DNA of 64,000 bases from an uncultured Flavobacteriales bacterium (lineage in GTDB: Bacteria > Bacteroidota > Bacteroidia > Flavobacteriales_G > Salibacteraceae), in NCBI GenBank assembly GCA_943788145.1, contig CALSPD010000029.1:27716-91715 (forward strand), in the 5' to 3' direction. The position numbers and the translations under genes are program-made. Numbering within the stretch: the stretch's first letter is position 1; each line of letters opens with the position of its first letter. Shown piece after piece: positions 50,729-60,393 of the stretch. The notes under the pieces were generated by a model that saw only the letters and a list, made by a program, of their open reading frames with translations, ran no database searches and was not told where the DNA came from.

Positions 50729-51298
50729 TTAAATGTTTGGTTGTACTTCACTAATTTGCTGAGGATAAAGGCTTTTTACAATTTTAATTCGTTCAATATC
50801 TTTTGATTCAATTAAAGCATCAAAACTCGTATTGAATAGATTCTTTGAACATTCATTTCGGACTTCATGATATGCCAATGAAAGCGCATCTTGTATAGCC
50901 ACATAAGTACCATAATTCGTTTTAGCATCATTCTTTAATGAAATGATTTGTTTGGAAACGGCAACCTCTCCTAATCCTTCGATGTACCTTATTTCCTTTT
51001 CGGGAAGCTCATCTTTATTTTGAGGATTTACAATGAATTCTTTGGTCAATTGGGTGAGTTCCCGCATTTCGATGTATCGATTTGCTACCAATAGCTGGTT
51101 TTTTTCATTAACCATTATATTCAATACATTTCTTCGTTTTACTTCTCCACTCGAATCTTCGGGTGGCGGCAGTTTTCTTGGAATTCCGATTTCTGGATTC
51201 ATAGTAGTCGTTACTAAAAAGAAAACGAGGAGTAGGAATGCGATATCGGCCATCGAACCAGCATTGATGTTTTCTAAGGCTCTTCGTGGGTATTTCAT
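50729..51298 (-). CDS. ExbD/TolR-family biopolymer transport protein (first copy)
   Basis: A 189-residue protein. The start KYPRRALENINAGSMADIAFLLLVFFLVTTTM holds the TM helix with the conserved Asp in MADIAFL, and the periplasmic part is longer than in its partner. The sequence INAGSMADIAF is the usual Bacteroidota form in exbB-exbD-exbD clusters. Here the pair starts after a 263-nt spacer with nothing of exbB, so the motor subunit must be encoded elsewhere. Confidence 0.88.
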   Translation of the reverse strand: MKYPRRALENINAGSMADIAFLLLVFFLVTTTMNPEIGIPRKLPPPEDSSGEVKRRNVLNIMVNEKNQLLVANRYIEMRELTQLTKEFIVNPQNKDELPEKEIRYIEGLGEVAVSKQIISLKNDAKTNYGTYVAIQDALSLAYHEVRNECSKNLFNTSFDALIESKDIERIKIVKSLYPQQISEVQPNI

Positions 51299-51502
51299 CG
51301 TTCATCGGTTTCCTTCAAAACGACCACTCTTTATTTTCCAATATTCTAAAGCCCTCAAAATGAGTGAGCGGTAATGAAATACGATTAAAGGGCGTAAAAT
51401 TCAGATGAAACAGTGAAAGGGAGCTTTGAAATTTAAGGATGAGCTTTTAAAGGCCTTGCAACAATGATTGGAAATTCCCTAGCCTTTTCTCAAAATCGGG
51501 TT

Positions 51503-51531
51503 TTGAATTAAGAAAGAAAATAATACTTTTC
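51503..51531 (+). promoter_or_regulatory. Weak candidate promoter of the LysM gene
   Basis: TTG (51503-51505) and TACTTTTC (51524-51531, one mismatch to TAnnTTTG) with 18-nt spacing, about 30 nt before the ATG. Confidence 0.3.
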
Positions 51532-51561
51532 TCGACCTAAAACCCTAAACCACATCAAACC

Positions 51562-52116
51562 ATGAGTGAAGACTTATCCAAACGAATTCAGGAGCTCGAA
51601 AAAACTGTCCGACAAAAGCGAAACGCAGCGCAGGCAGGTTTGTTTTTATCGGTAATAGTTGTTGTAATAACGGCCGGATGGCTTTTTATGCACCACACCA
51701 TGGATGGAGGGCCAAAAGCAGGAGAGGGCCAAGTGGTAGTTTCGAGTGACTCACTACGAAATATGACCTATACCATAAAGGAACAAACCAATGATATAGA
51801 GTCTCAAAAAACCGAGATTGAAGCATTAAAAATGCAATTGGAATCCTTAGTTAGCGATTCATTGGAGACGGAAGATTTTGAAGAGATGCAGGACGAAGCA
51901 TTTAAAGAGGCGGTAGTTAACGAACCAAAAGAAAGCAACGTTGTGAAAGCCGAAGTATCAAATTCAGAAACTCATATTGTTTTAGCCGGAGAGTCGCTTT
52001 GGAGTATAGCAGTACAGCATTTTGGTGATGGTTCGAAATTTAAGGATATCACAACCACGAATAATATTTCGGATATAAACCAGATTGTCGCTGGAGAAAC
52101 ACTTCAATTGCGTTGA
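51562..52116 (+). CDS. Membrane-anchored LysM-domain protein
   Basis: A 184-residue protein. A short cytosolic coiled coil (about 1-20), one TM helix AGLFLSVIVVVITAGWLFM (about 22-42), a periplasmic coiled coil (about 65-95) and acidic linker, then a C-terminal LysM domain (about 136-184) with HIVLAGESLWSIAVQHFGDGSKFKDI and VAGETLQLR. It should bind peptidoglycan and tether it to the inner membrane. No catalytic domain is attached. Confidence 0.85.
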   Translation: MSEDLSKRIQELEKTVRQKRNAAQAGLFLSVIVVVITAGWLFMHHTMDGGPKAGEGQVVVSSDSLRNMTYTIKEQTNDIESQKTEIEALKMQLESLVSDSLETEDFEEMQDEAFKEAVVNEPKESNVVKAEVSNSETHIVLAGESLWSIAVQHFGDGSKFKDITTTNNISDINQIVAGETLQLR

Positions 52117-52269
52117 AAATTTTATTCGTAAAGATTCGAAATCGACTCAGTTTGGTGCCATAAGTGATTTAAAAGACTGTTATAATAATTAGATCGAACA
52201 ATGGCCCAAGCAGCACTAGCTTCATCAACGAGAATTTGTGTTAATTTCACTACAGCTGCTTTGGCAACG

Positions 52270-52288
52270 GACGTTGAACTTCAACGTC
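52270..52288. promoter_or_regulatory. Perfect 9-bp inverted repeat upstream of the first adhesin gene
   Basis: GACGTTGAA, one spacer base, TTCAACGTC, ending 21 nt before the ATG at 52310. It could be an operator for a dimeric regulator or a leader hairpin. Confidence 0.5.
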
Positions 52289-52309
52289 AAAGTTGTATTA
52301 ATATAGCTG

Positions 52310-55300
52310 ATGATATACTCCTTGCGTTTAATTGACATATTTTCGAGAACTAACCGAATTCGACCAACCTTGATCCAATTAAGAATCATTGTCAGTTTAA
52401 TCGCCTTATTTGGTGTTTTCACTGACGTACTAGCGCAAACACCTACTTACCAAGATTGCCTAGGAGCAATTCCAGTTTGTCAGGACACCATCACCATCGG
52501 TTTCAACCACAATGGTCAGGGAAACTACACAGGTGAAATTGCAAACGTGTCATCCTGTTATGCTCCAGAACAACGCAGTGTTTGGTTTACTTGGACGGTT
52601 CAACAGTCTGGTTTATTGCGATTTGCAATCAATCCTTTAAACCAAAACCAAGATCACGATTGGACTTTATTCAATATGACTAATGCGACTTGCAGCCAAT
52701 TGTCTTCAAGCACAGGTGCAAGCAGCGCAATGGTTCGATCGAACACTTGGGGTGCGTTTGGCGTTAATGGTTCAACTGGTGTAAGTACACCTAATGGGGG
52801 TTCTGGGACTTGCAATGGACCTGGAACGGGTAATGGTCCGAAATGGTGTGCTGATTTAGCAGTGACTGCTGGTCAGGTATATGTACTTCACATCACAAAC
52901 TGGACGGGCACTGTATATGGGTTTACCATTGATTTTTCAGCGTCAACGGCTGTTATATATGACAATGTTCCGCCATTTATGGATACGATTTTGTCTCCGA
53001 TAGAATGCAACGCTTTCGATAGTTTGGTTATAAGATTTTCAGAAAATATTAAGTGCGATTCAACCAGTGTAGGCGATTTTCAGTTGGTTGGACCAAATGG
53101 CACGCATACGATTACAGGTGTTACCAGCCCAATTTGCGCTATAGGTGCAGATTACGCTCAGGATTATACGATTCATTTTTCACCACCAGTTACGCAGATT
53201 GGTGCCTACAAGCTTAAAATAATTCCTGGTGCGGGTTACGTGGAAGATGTCTGTGGAAATTTAGATACAAGTGATAGCCTTGAATTCTATTTCAATGGGC
53301 AAGTTGAGTTTGATTTGACTGGAACACATCCGTTATGTTTTGGGCTTTGCACGGGGACATTGCATGCCTCACCGACTGCTGGGGCATCGCCTTTTAGTTT
53401 TAATTGGAACAACAGTTTAACTTCAGATTCCGTCCATAGCAATGTGTGTGCAGGTACTTATATTGTGACTGTGACAGACGATCAAGATTGCCAGCGAGTT
53501 GATACTATTGAGATTACCGAGCCCGACTTGTTGATAGCTACTATAGACAACACTTTTGGCGTTTCATGTCCAAGTTCGTTGGATTGCGATGGTGGGGCAC
53601 ATGTAGCAACCAATGGTGGCACACCCTTCTATACTTATTTGTGGCCAAGCAATGAGGTGCTTCCTGGGGCTCAAGGTCTCTGTGCTGGATCAAATGTTGT
53701 TACGGTAACGGATGTGAATGGATGTTCAGATACGGCCGAAGCAATTGTTTGGGTTCCAGATTCGATTAAGACTACTGGTTATGGTGATACGATGATTTGT
53801 ATTACCAACTATGCCGCGATTGCGGCTACATCAGCAGGTGGAACACCACCCTACGCCTATGTATGGACGGAGGGCTCCATTTCTGGTCCGGTAGTTTCTT
53901 TGGGAAACACGGCAAGTGTTCATCCAATAGTGACCACCGAATATATTGTTCAGTCGACAGATATGAACGGATGTTTTGGTGATACTTCAATGGTTACTGT
54001 TAAGGTGCGCTCTGAACTGGGGGTTGAAATACCCATTCCCGATACGATTTGTCCGTATGATGTACAAACGATAACAGCCTCTGGAACGGGGGGTGATAGC
54101 CTCTATTCGTACGCTTGGAGTAATGGCGTTTTTGGTCCTAATATTACTGTTGGGCCTGATACGTCAACTTGGTATTTAGTAACGGTTAGCGACTATTGTG
54201 GTACGCCTTTTTATGTTGATTCCGTTTACCAACAAGTTGGGGGTTATAGCCCAATTCGAGCGAAAATTCGAGCTGAAGACGATAGTCTATGTCCAGGTGA
54301 GTCTGTTTATTTAATAGCCAAAGGAACAGGTGGCTACAATGGTCCGGACGAATATCGATTTGACTGGAAACACACTACTGATTCAAATCGAATTCAATTC
54401 ATTAAACCTGTAAGAACCCAGACCTATGTGGTAACCATTTCGGATTTATGCCTTTCTAAAAAAGGGGTCGATACGTTGATCGTTTACGTTGGTCAAACCC
54501 AAATGCCGTCCATTGAAATTAGTCCAAAAGAAGCATGCGAAAAGAATGATGTGTTGATGGTGTTAAGTGATCAATATCCGGGCTATACATACAATTGGTA
54601 CATGGGTGATGGTTCGCTTAGAACGACCACATCAGCAGACAGTTTCTTTATTCATCAGTATAGTGAAGTTGGTTGCTTTGATTTGAAACTGGAATTATTG
54701 AGCGACTTTGGATGTTATGCAGAGAAGAATTATCCATGCGCGGTAAAGGTGCTTATGCAACCAATAGCTTCCTTTAGTAACGTGCCCGCAAATCCAACTT
54801 CCATCCATCCCTTTATTGAGTTTGAAAACAATTCCATCGATGCTAAACACTGGATTTGGAACTTCGATAGTCACACGGAAGCTGACATTGAGTCTTTTAA
54901 CTACGAGTTTAATGAATTCAACGAAGAGTATGAAGTTTCGTTAGTGGCCATATCCGATGACGGGTGTACAGATACCCTCACTAAGACTCTGAAGTATATA
55001 AAAGAGACAACGTTGTATTATCCTTCTAGTTTTACTCCAAATGGCGATGGTCTAAACGATGAATTCATTATACAAGGCGAGGCAATTGATTTAACCGATT
55101 TCGATCTTATGATTTACGATCGCTGGGGAAGTCAAGTATTCCGAAGTAACAATCCACTTAGAGGATGGAATGGAGCAACACCAAGCGGTGATTTGGTTCC
55201 AGCTGGAATTTATCCTTTCACTCTGATATACAGAAACAGATTGAGCGAACAGCAATTCATTTACGATGCGGTAACCATTAGTTATACTGGTTATCCTAGT

Positions 55301-55312
55301 GGATTGAAATAA
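52310..55312 (+). CDS. Large T9SS adhesin-like protein with type B (gliding motility-associated) C-terminus, copy 1
   Basis: A 1000-residue protein. A long n-region signal peptide ends near residue 43 (TDVLAQ). The head (about 47-215) has DCLGAIPVCQDTI and an aromatic beta-sandwich typical of Bacteroidota surface proteins; an Ig-like module follows (about 220-335). SprB-like repeats (about 340-480) contain LCFGLCTGTLHASPTAG and GTYIVTVTDDQ. Then come Ig/PKD modules (about 490-895), and the sorting domain is YYPSSFTPNGDGLNDEFIIQGEAID...DRWGSQVFRSN (about 905-1000). It should be exported by T9SS and attached to the surface or secreted. Its C-terminal half is paralogous to the next gene. Confidence 0.85.
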   Translation: MIYSLRLIDIFSRTNRIRPTLIQLRIIVSLIALFGVFTDVLAQTPTYQDCLGAIPVCQDTITIGFNHNGQGNYTGEIANVSSCYAPEQRSVWFTWTVQQSGLLRFAINPLNQNQDHDWTLFNMTNATCSQLSSSTGASSAMVRSNTWGAFGVNGSTGVSTPNGGSGTCNGPGTGNGPKWCADLAVTAGQVYVLHITNWTGTVYGFTIDFSASTAVIYDNVPPFMDTILSPIECNAFDSLVIRFSENIKCDSTSVGDFQLVGPNGTHTITGVTSPICAIGADYAQDYTIHFSPPVTQIGAYKLKIIPGAGYVEDVCGNLDTSDSLEFYFNGQVEFDLTGTHPLCFGLCTGTLHASPTAGASPFSFNWNNSLTSDSVHSNVCAGTYIVTVTDDQDCQRVDTIEITEPDLLIATIDNTFGVSCPSSLDCDGGAHVATNGGTPFYTYLWPSNEVLPGAQGLCAGSNVVTVTDVNGCSDTAEAIVWVPDSIKTTGYGDTMICITNYAAIAATSAGGTPPYAYVWTEGSISGPVVSLGNTASVHPIVTTEYIVQSTDMNGCFGDTSMVTVKVRSELGVEIPIPDTICPYDVQTITASGTGGDSLYSYAWSNGVFGPNITVGPDTSTWYLVTVSDYCGTPFYVDSVYQQVGGYSPIRAKIRAEDDSLCPGESVYLIAKGTGGYNGPDEYRFDWKHTTDSNRIQFIKPVRTQTYVVTISDLCLSKKGVDTLIVYVGQTQMPSIEISPKEACEKNDVLMVLSDQYPGYTYNWYMGDGSLRTTTSADSFFIHQYSEVGCFDLKLELLSDFGCYAEKNYPCAVKVLMQPIASFSNVPANPTSIHPFIEFENNSIDAKHWIWNFDSHTEADIESFNYEFNEFNEEYEVSLVAISDDGCTDTLTKTLKYIKETTLYYPSSFTPNGDGLNDEFIIQGEAIDLTDFDLMIYDRWGSQVFRSNNPLRGWNGATPSGDLVPAGIYPFTLIYRNRLSEQQFIYDAVTISYTGYPSGLK

Positions 55313-55379
55313 ACTTAGGTTGCATGTCAATGGTGTTGTAACATATGATTTCACTCACCAAAGTGCCATTTTATAGGTT

Positions 55380-55387
55380 TACATTTG
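55380..55387 (+). promoter_or_regulatory. Candidate -7 box upstream of the second adhesin gene
   Basis: TACATTTG, an exact TAnnTTTG match, 15 nt ahead of the ATG at 55403. It overlaps an in-frame TTG at 55385, making the ATG the better start. Confidence 0.45.
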
Positions 55388-55402
55388 TCGCGTAAAAACC
55401 CG

Positions 55403-58366
55403 ATGTCAAAAAACAACTTCATATTAAGATTTGTAATCGCCTTTGCGGGAGTGTTTTTGGCTCTGCCTAGCATTGTTTTTGGGCAATTTACCGTTGGCGG
55501 AAATGCCTCTAGCCTTGGAGGAGGATGCTATCAATTGACAAGCGCTTCTAATAGCCAAGCCGGATATGTCTATCAAAATGCGGCAATCAATTTAAATGAG
55601 CCATTCGACTATCGATATTCGGTATATCTCGGAAATAATAATGGGGGAGCTGACGGTATTGTATTCGCACTTCGTGGTAGTTTAGGGAATCCGTACATAG
55701 GCACAGGTGGTGGTGCTATCGGATTCAATGGCAATGGATTTACGAATTCGGTGGGAATTGAAGTTGATACATGGTATAATGGCAATTTTGGAGATCTAGC
55801 TGTTGACCATATCGGTATGTTTAAGAATGGAACAGTAAACCACTCTGGAACTGGTTCGTTAGCTGCGCCCATTCAAGCTTCTGCTTCTAATGGAAATGTA
55901 GAAGACGGAAACTATCACACCCTCAACATCAAGTGGGAGCCGAGCACAAAGAAGCTCAGTGTTTATTTTGATTGCGACTATCGCGTTCTGTATCAAGGTG
56001 ATCTAATCGATAGTATTTTTCAAGGCGACTCGTTGGTTCATTGGGGTTTTCTAGGTACGACAGGCGGTGCGAATAACGTTCAAGGTTTTTGCTTTACTGT
56101 GCCTATTGATAGCCTTGTTACCGATCTTGAAGATGCAACTATTTGTGCTGGTGACACGGTTCAACTGGATGCAGGCAGTTCAACGGTCAGTTATTCTTGG
56201 TCTCCGGGAACAGGTCTCAGTTCAACATCTGTGGCCGACCCATTCGCATATCCTTCTACCACAACGACCTATATAGTCACAGCTACTTATCAGTGTGATA
56301 CCGTTTATGATACGGCTACCGTAACCGTGCTTCAATCTAATTTTACTACGTCAGCTGTTGTTGAAGATGCCGCTTGCAAAGGTTTTTGTGATGGCGCTAT
56401 CGATTTAAGTATAAATGGCGGCAGTGGAGGTTATTCCTATTTATGGAGCACAAATGCAACTACACAAGACGTTTCTGGATTATGCGCAGGTACGTATTCC
56501 GTAACTGTTACGGATACGGTGAGTAGTTCATTGACCTATCTGTGCACATTAAGCGATGATTGGACAGTTGATGAACCCGTAATACTGACGGCATGGACAA
56601 CAAATATTTCGAACACTTCCTGTCCAGACGGTAATACCTGTGATGCAGGGGCCAATGCGAATGCTAGTGGAGGAACAGCGCCATATGCTTATTTGTGGTC
56701 AAGCGGAGAAGTGACAAATCAGGCTCAAGGATTATGCGCTGATACCAATTGGGTTACCATTACGGATGTCCAAGGTTGTGATACAGTCGCCTTTTCGGTA
56801 AACGGAATTCCGGACAGCATACACACCACTGGATATGGAGACACGCTTATTTGTATTACAAACTTTGCTGCAGTCGTGGCCAGCACAACGGGCGGAACGC
56901 CTCCTTATTCATATATATGGACCAAGGGTTCGTTGAATGGGCCTGTTGTTTCATTGGCTGTTTCTGCTAGTGTTGACCCACCAATTACAACCACATATTT
57001 TGTTCAGTCTACAGATATGAATGGTTGCGTGGGTGATACATCTAAAGTGCTTGTAAAAGTTAGGCCTCCGCTTAACATTGAAATTCCAACTCCCGATACC
57101 ATTTGCCTTTATGGTTCCAATACAATCACAGCAAGCGGAATAGGGGGTGATAGTCTTTATTCATACGCTTGGAGCAATGGTTTTTTTGGGCCTACCGTAA
57201 CCGTGGGTCCAAACGAATCAACCTGGTATGTTGTCACCGTAAGTGATTATTGCGGATCGCCTGCTTATGTTGATTCAGTCTATCAACAAGTTGGGGGTTA
57301 CAGTCCAATACGCGCTAAGATCAGGGTTGAAGATGATTCCATTTGCCCCAACGAGTCTGTTTATTTGATAGCTCGGGGATATGGCGGTTTTGGAGGTCCG
57401 GATGAATATCGATTTAAATGGAATCACACTATAGATACGAATCGAATTCAGTTCGTAAAACCTTCCAAAACAAAGAAGTACATCGTCACAATTACAGATT
57501 TATGCCTTTCACAACCAGGTGTGGATACATTGACTGTATTCGTTGATGACATGAAGTTGCCATCCATTAGCCCTTCGCCAAAAGAAGCTTGTGCAAAGAA
57601 TGATGTAACTATCCATCTCGAAAACCAATATGTAGGTTACCGATATACATGGTTCTTAGGCGAAGGTTCTATAAGGTCAACGACTTCAGCCGATAGTTTC
57701 TTCTTACACCAGTTCACAGAAACCGGATGTTATGACATCGATGTGAAATTGACCAGTGCGTTCAATTGTTATGGCGAAAAGCACTTTCCTTGTGCTGTTA
57801 GGGTGCTAGAGCAACCTCAAGCCGAATTCGATCATTCTCCTTCGAATCCAACCAATATTCATCCCTTTGTGACTTTCGAAAACCGATCTAAAAACGCATT
57901 GAATTGGACATGGAATTTGGATGGGAGGCAGCGTTTAAATGAAGAATCGTTTAAATATGAATTCAACGAATTCAATTCTGAATACTTGGTAAACCTCATC
58001 GCAGTTTCTCAGGATGGATGCGCGGATACCATTACGAAGCTGCTTAGTTTCATCGAAGAAACTACCCTCTATTACCCTTCGTCCTTTTCCCCAAACGGTG
58101 ATGGTAAAAACGAATTTTTCGTAATAGAAGGAGAGGCTGTGGGCTTGACAGATTTCGACCTGACTATCTATGACCGTTGGGGAAAGCAAGTTTTCAGGAG
58201 CAATAATCAACAACATGGTTGGGATGGAAGGAATGTATCGGGAGAGCTTTTAACCGCTGGCGCATATCCATTTACACTTCGCTATCGAAATTACCTAGGT
58301 GAACTACAGGTGGTATATGATCAAGTCATCATTAGTTACTCTGGTGAAAAAACGGGACTAAGGTAG
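55403..58366 (+). CDS. Large T9SS adhesin-like protein with L-type lectin head, copy 2
   Basis: About 987 residues from ATG 55403. A signal peptide is followed by a bacterial L-type lectin-like domain (about 30-235): FTVGGNASSLGGGCYQLTSA, NNGGADGIVFALRG, GIEVDTWYNG and DGNYHTLNIKWEPSTKKLSVYFD, with sugar/metal-site Asp residues. SprB-type repeats follow (AACKGFCDGAIDLSINGGSGGYSYLWS). The remainder, from ITCI-type repeats through the PKD region to the sorting domain YYPSSFSPNGDGKNEFFVIEGEAV, closely tracks copy 1. It is predicted to bind glycans at the cell surface. Confidence 0.87.
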   Translation: MSKNNFILRFVIAFAGVFLALPSIVFGQFTVGGNASSLGGGCYQLTSASNSQAGYVYQNAAINLNEPFDYRYSVYLGNNNGGADGIVFALRGSLGNPYIGTGGGAIGFNGNGFTNSVGIEVDTWYNGNFGDLAVDHIGMFKNGTVNHSGTGSLAAPIQASASNGNVEDGNYHTLNIKWEPSTKKLSVYFDCDYRVLYQGDLIDSIFQGDSLVHWGFLGTTGGANNVQGFCFTVPIDSLVTDLEDATICAGDTVQLDAGSSTVSYSWSPGTGLSSTSVADPFAYPSTTTTYIVTATYQCDTVYDTATVTVLQSNFTTSAVVEDAACKGFCDGAIDLSINGGSGGYSYLWSTNATTQDVSGLCAGTYSVTVTDTVSSSLTYLCTLSDDWTVDEPVILTAWTTNISNTSCPDGNTCDAGANANASGGTAPYAYLWSSGEVTNQAQGLCADTNWVTITDVQGCDTVAFSVNGIPDSIHTTGYGDTLICITNFAAVVASTTGGTPPYSYIWTKGSLNGPVVSLAVSASVDPPITTTYFVQSTDMNGCVGDTSKVLVKVRPPLNIEIPTPDTICLYGSNTITASGIGGDSLYSYAWSNGFFGPTVTVGPNESTWYVVTVSDYCGSPAYVDSVYQQVGGYSPIRAKIRVEDDSICPNESVYLIARGYGGFGGPDEYRFKWNHTIDTNRIQFVKPSKTKKYIVTITDLCLSQPGVDTLTVFVDDMKLPSISPSPKEACAKNDVTIHLENQYVGYRYTWFLGEGSIRSTTSADSFFLHQFTETGCYDIDVKLTSAFNCYGEKHFPCAVRVLEQPQAEFDHSPSNPTNIHPFVTFENRSKNALNWTWNLDGRQRLNEESFKYEFNEFNSEYLVNLIAVSQDGCADTITKLLSFIEETTLYYPSSFSPNGDGKNEFFVIEGEAVGLTDFDLTIYDRWGKQVFRSNNQQHGWDGRNVSGELLTAGAYPFTLRYRNYLGELQVVYDQVIISYSGEKTGLR

Positions 58367-58453
58367 TCCTGCCGAAAATTAAAAACTATTAGTCTGCTGC
58401 ATTTAGCTATTCGTCTTAAGATGCAATAGCTTGATATTTAATGCGTTCCATTT

Positions 58454-58474
58454 TGGTCTGTACCCTTTAGACCA
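58454..58474. promoter_or_regulatory. Inverted repeat upstream of the OmpA-domain gene
   Basis: TGGTCT and AGACCA, exact reverse complements 9 nt apart, 19 nt before the ATG at 58493. Possible operator; no clean -7 box is seen nearby. Confidence 0.35.
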
Positions 58475-58492
58475 TAAACGCATTACACTGCT

Positions 58493-60235
58493 ATGAAAAC
58501 AACCATTATTGTCGGCACGTTTATATTTCTTTCAACTTTTTGCTTTGGAGCTATAGTTAGAGACACAGCAATTGTTTTTTTTGAAACCGATCAATACGTA
58601 TTAAGTGAATACGCTAAATCGTCCTTGATGAAGTTGGCGGCTGTAGCCCCTTCAGCGGCCGATGTGAAAATTATCATACATGGGCATACGGATAGTAGGG
58701 GAAGTTTTGGATACAATGAAGAGCTTTCAAAACTTCGTTCGCTTTCAGTAAAGGCCTTTTTTGAAGGTCTGGGAATAAATGAACAGAATATTCTTATGGA
58801 TTATTCCGGTGAATTACTTCCATTAAAGCCAAATGTCAATGTTGAAAACATGCAAGAAAACCGAAGGGTTGAAGTGTGTTTGACCTGGTATGACTTTGAT
58901 GACCTATCCGAATTAGAGCATGAATTTCTATCTGGAAAAGCCGAAACTTTCGAATTAAACCCACGTGAAGAAACTTTAATTGTAGGCAGATCGGGTACAC
59001 GTATCCATATTGCAGCAAATTCATTTCTTGATTCAAACGGAAATGTGGTTACTGAGCCAGTAAACCTAATGCTGACAGAAGCGATCTCAATGGAGGCGTT
59101 TATAATGAATGGGTTGGCTACCATGAGTAACGATCATTTGCTCGAAAGTGGAGGAATGATAAATCTGAGGGTGAAAACTGCAAGTGGCGAACGCTTGAGC
59201 TTAGATCCAAGTAAAGCAATGTTAGTTTCCATTCCAACCGAGCAGGTTCTTCCGGAAATGCAGCTATTCCTTTCAGACAGCGGTCGAAATTGGACTGAAA
59301 CCGGAACAAAAATCAATGATTCATTAGGATATAAAATGCCGCCTTATCCTAAGTATGAGATACTTGAGTTTAAGGCTCCGGCCTTCAAAATTGATTACAC
59401 ACATCGTCCTAAAAAACCGTACGCCCCTGGTTATTTGAAAGAACCGAATGAACCCCGAAGAGAAAGCTATGTGCCAAAAGAAAAGTGGTATTCTCAAATA
59501 ACCGAGAAAGAAAAATTAGATCATTTTGAAAAAAGCTATCAGGAAGCCTATGCCGACTATCTGATTCGCCTGGAAGAGTACGAAAACAGACGAGATTCAT
59601 ATAAGGCAGATTCGATAGAATATCAGAATGCTCTTGTCTCGTATCAACAACAGTTAACCGATTGGCAAAAACAAGTGGATGAGGACAGGCTGAACTTCCA
59701 TAATTCGGAAGCGTACTTATCGGAAATCAAAGCCCATGATAGCCTTACCAATGAAGCCAATTTGGGATATCAAGAAAGAGTTGTCGCATGGAATCAACTG
59801 AAAAAGGAGCGACAGGCTAGGGCTTTTCAAAAAATGGAAAAACTCGGAATTGGCAGTCAATCGTTATTGGATCAATATGCTTTTAGTGTGAATCAACTTA
59901 GCTGGATTAATGTAGACCGTTTTTATAAAGAGGACATGAGCGAGACTAGGCAAGTGGCTATTCGTGACACGGATAATTCGCCTGAACGCGTATTTATCGT
60001 ATTCAAAGAAATGAAAAGCGTGTTACCCATGGCAAAAACAGAAATGATGTACTTACAAAACAGGATTCCTAAAAACGCTCCCGCTGAAATCTTTGCGTAT
60101 AAAGTCATTAACGGCAGAGCTCATATGTTCAACACAACATTGGGCGAGGAGAATCTATTCGAATTCGATTTCCAGCCCTGTAGTTTTACTGATATAAAGG
60201 AGAAACTTGTTTCTTATAATTCATCCAATAGTTGA
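58493..60235 (+). CDS. OmpA-family protein with N-terminal peptidoglycan-binding domain and long coiled-coil extension
   Basis: A 580-residue protein. The signal peptide is about 1-19. The OmpA-like domain (about 25-125) has FFETDQYVLSEYAKSSL, HGHTDSRGSFGYNEELSKLRS and ENRRVEVCL, the peptidoglycan diaminopimelate site. A beta-rich module (about 150-285) begins GTRIHIAANSFLDSNG and includes GGMINLRVKT. A Pro/Tyr-rich linker (about 300-345) precedes a coiled coil (about 345-450, YQQQLTDWQKQVDED). The C-terminal ~100 residues form another beta-rich module. OmpA domains usually sit at the C-terminus; this one leads. It may anchor the adhesins encoded upstream. Confidence 0.75.
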   Translation: MKTTIIVGTFIFLSTFCFGAIVRDTAIVFFETDQYVLSEYAKSSLMKLAAVAPSAADVKIIIHGHTDSRGSFGYNEELSKLRSLSVKAFFEGLGINEQNILMDYSGELLPLKPNVNVENMQENRRVEVCLTWYDFDDLSELEHEFLSGKAETFELNPREETLIVGRSGTRIHIAANSFLDSNGNVVTEPVNLMLTEAISMEAFIMNGLATMSNDHLLESGGMINLRVKTASGERLSLDPSKAMLVSIPTEQVLPEMQLFLSDSGRNWTETGTKINDSLGYKMPPYPKYEILEFKAPAFKIDYTHRPKKPYAPGYLKEPNEPRRESYVPKEKWYSQITEKEKLDHFEKSYQEAYADYLIRLEEYENRRDSYKADSIEYQNALVSYQQQLTDWQKQVDEDRLNFHNSEAYLSEIKAHDSLTNEANLGYQERVVAWNQLKKERQARAFQKMEKLGIGSQSLLDQYAFSVNQLSWINVDRFYKEDMSETRQVAIRDTDNSPERVFIVFKEMKSVLPMAKTEMMYLQNRIPKNAPAEIFAYKVINGRAHMFNTTLGEENLFEFDFQPCSFTDIKEKLVSYNSSNS

Positions 60236-60307
60236 TTAGGACAGTTTGACAATTCCATTCACAACATTAATCTGTTATTCGCAACAAATGACCATCAAGG
60301 AAATTCG

Positions 60308-60339
60308 TTGTTCGTATCCTTAGAGCTTCTATAAGTTTG
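60308..60339 (+). promoter_or_regulatory. Predicted promoter of the response-regulator gene
   Basis: TTG (60308-60310) and TAAGTTTG (60332-60339, exact TAnnTTTG) are 21 nt apart, giving a leader of about 48 nt before the ATG at 60394. Confidence 0.55.
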
Positions 60340-60393
60340 TAGGCAAATTCAGGCTAAAACTGCATTTCATCTAACTTGTTTTGTAGGAGACGA

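Noticed and set aside
52310..58366. Phage tail-fibre or toxin identity for the two large proteins
   Set aside because: The signal peptides, SprB-like repeats and gliding-motility sorting domains place them in T9SS surface proteins.
58801..59316. Several minus-strand frames of 60-107 codons inside the OmpA-domain gene
   Set aside because: All overlap a well-supported gene, have low-complexity composition and no start context.
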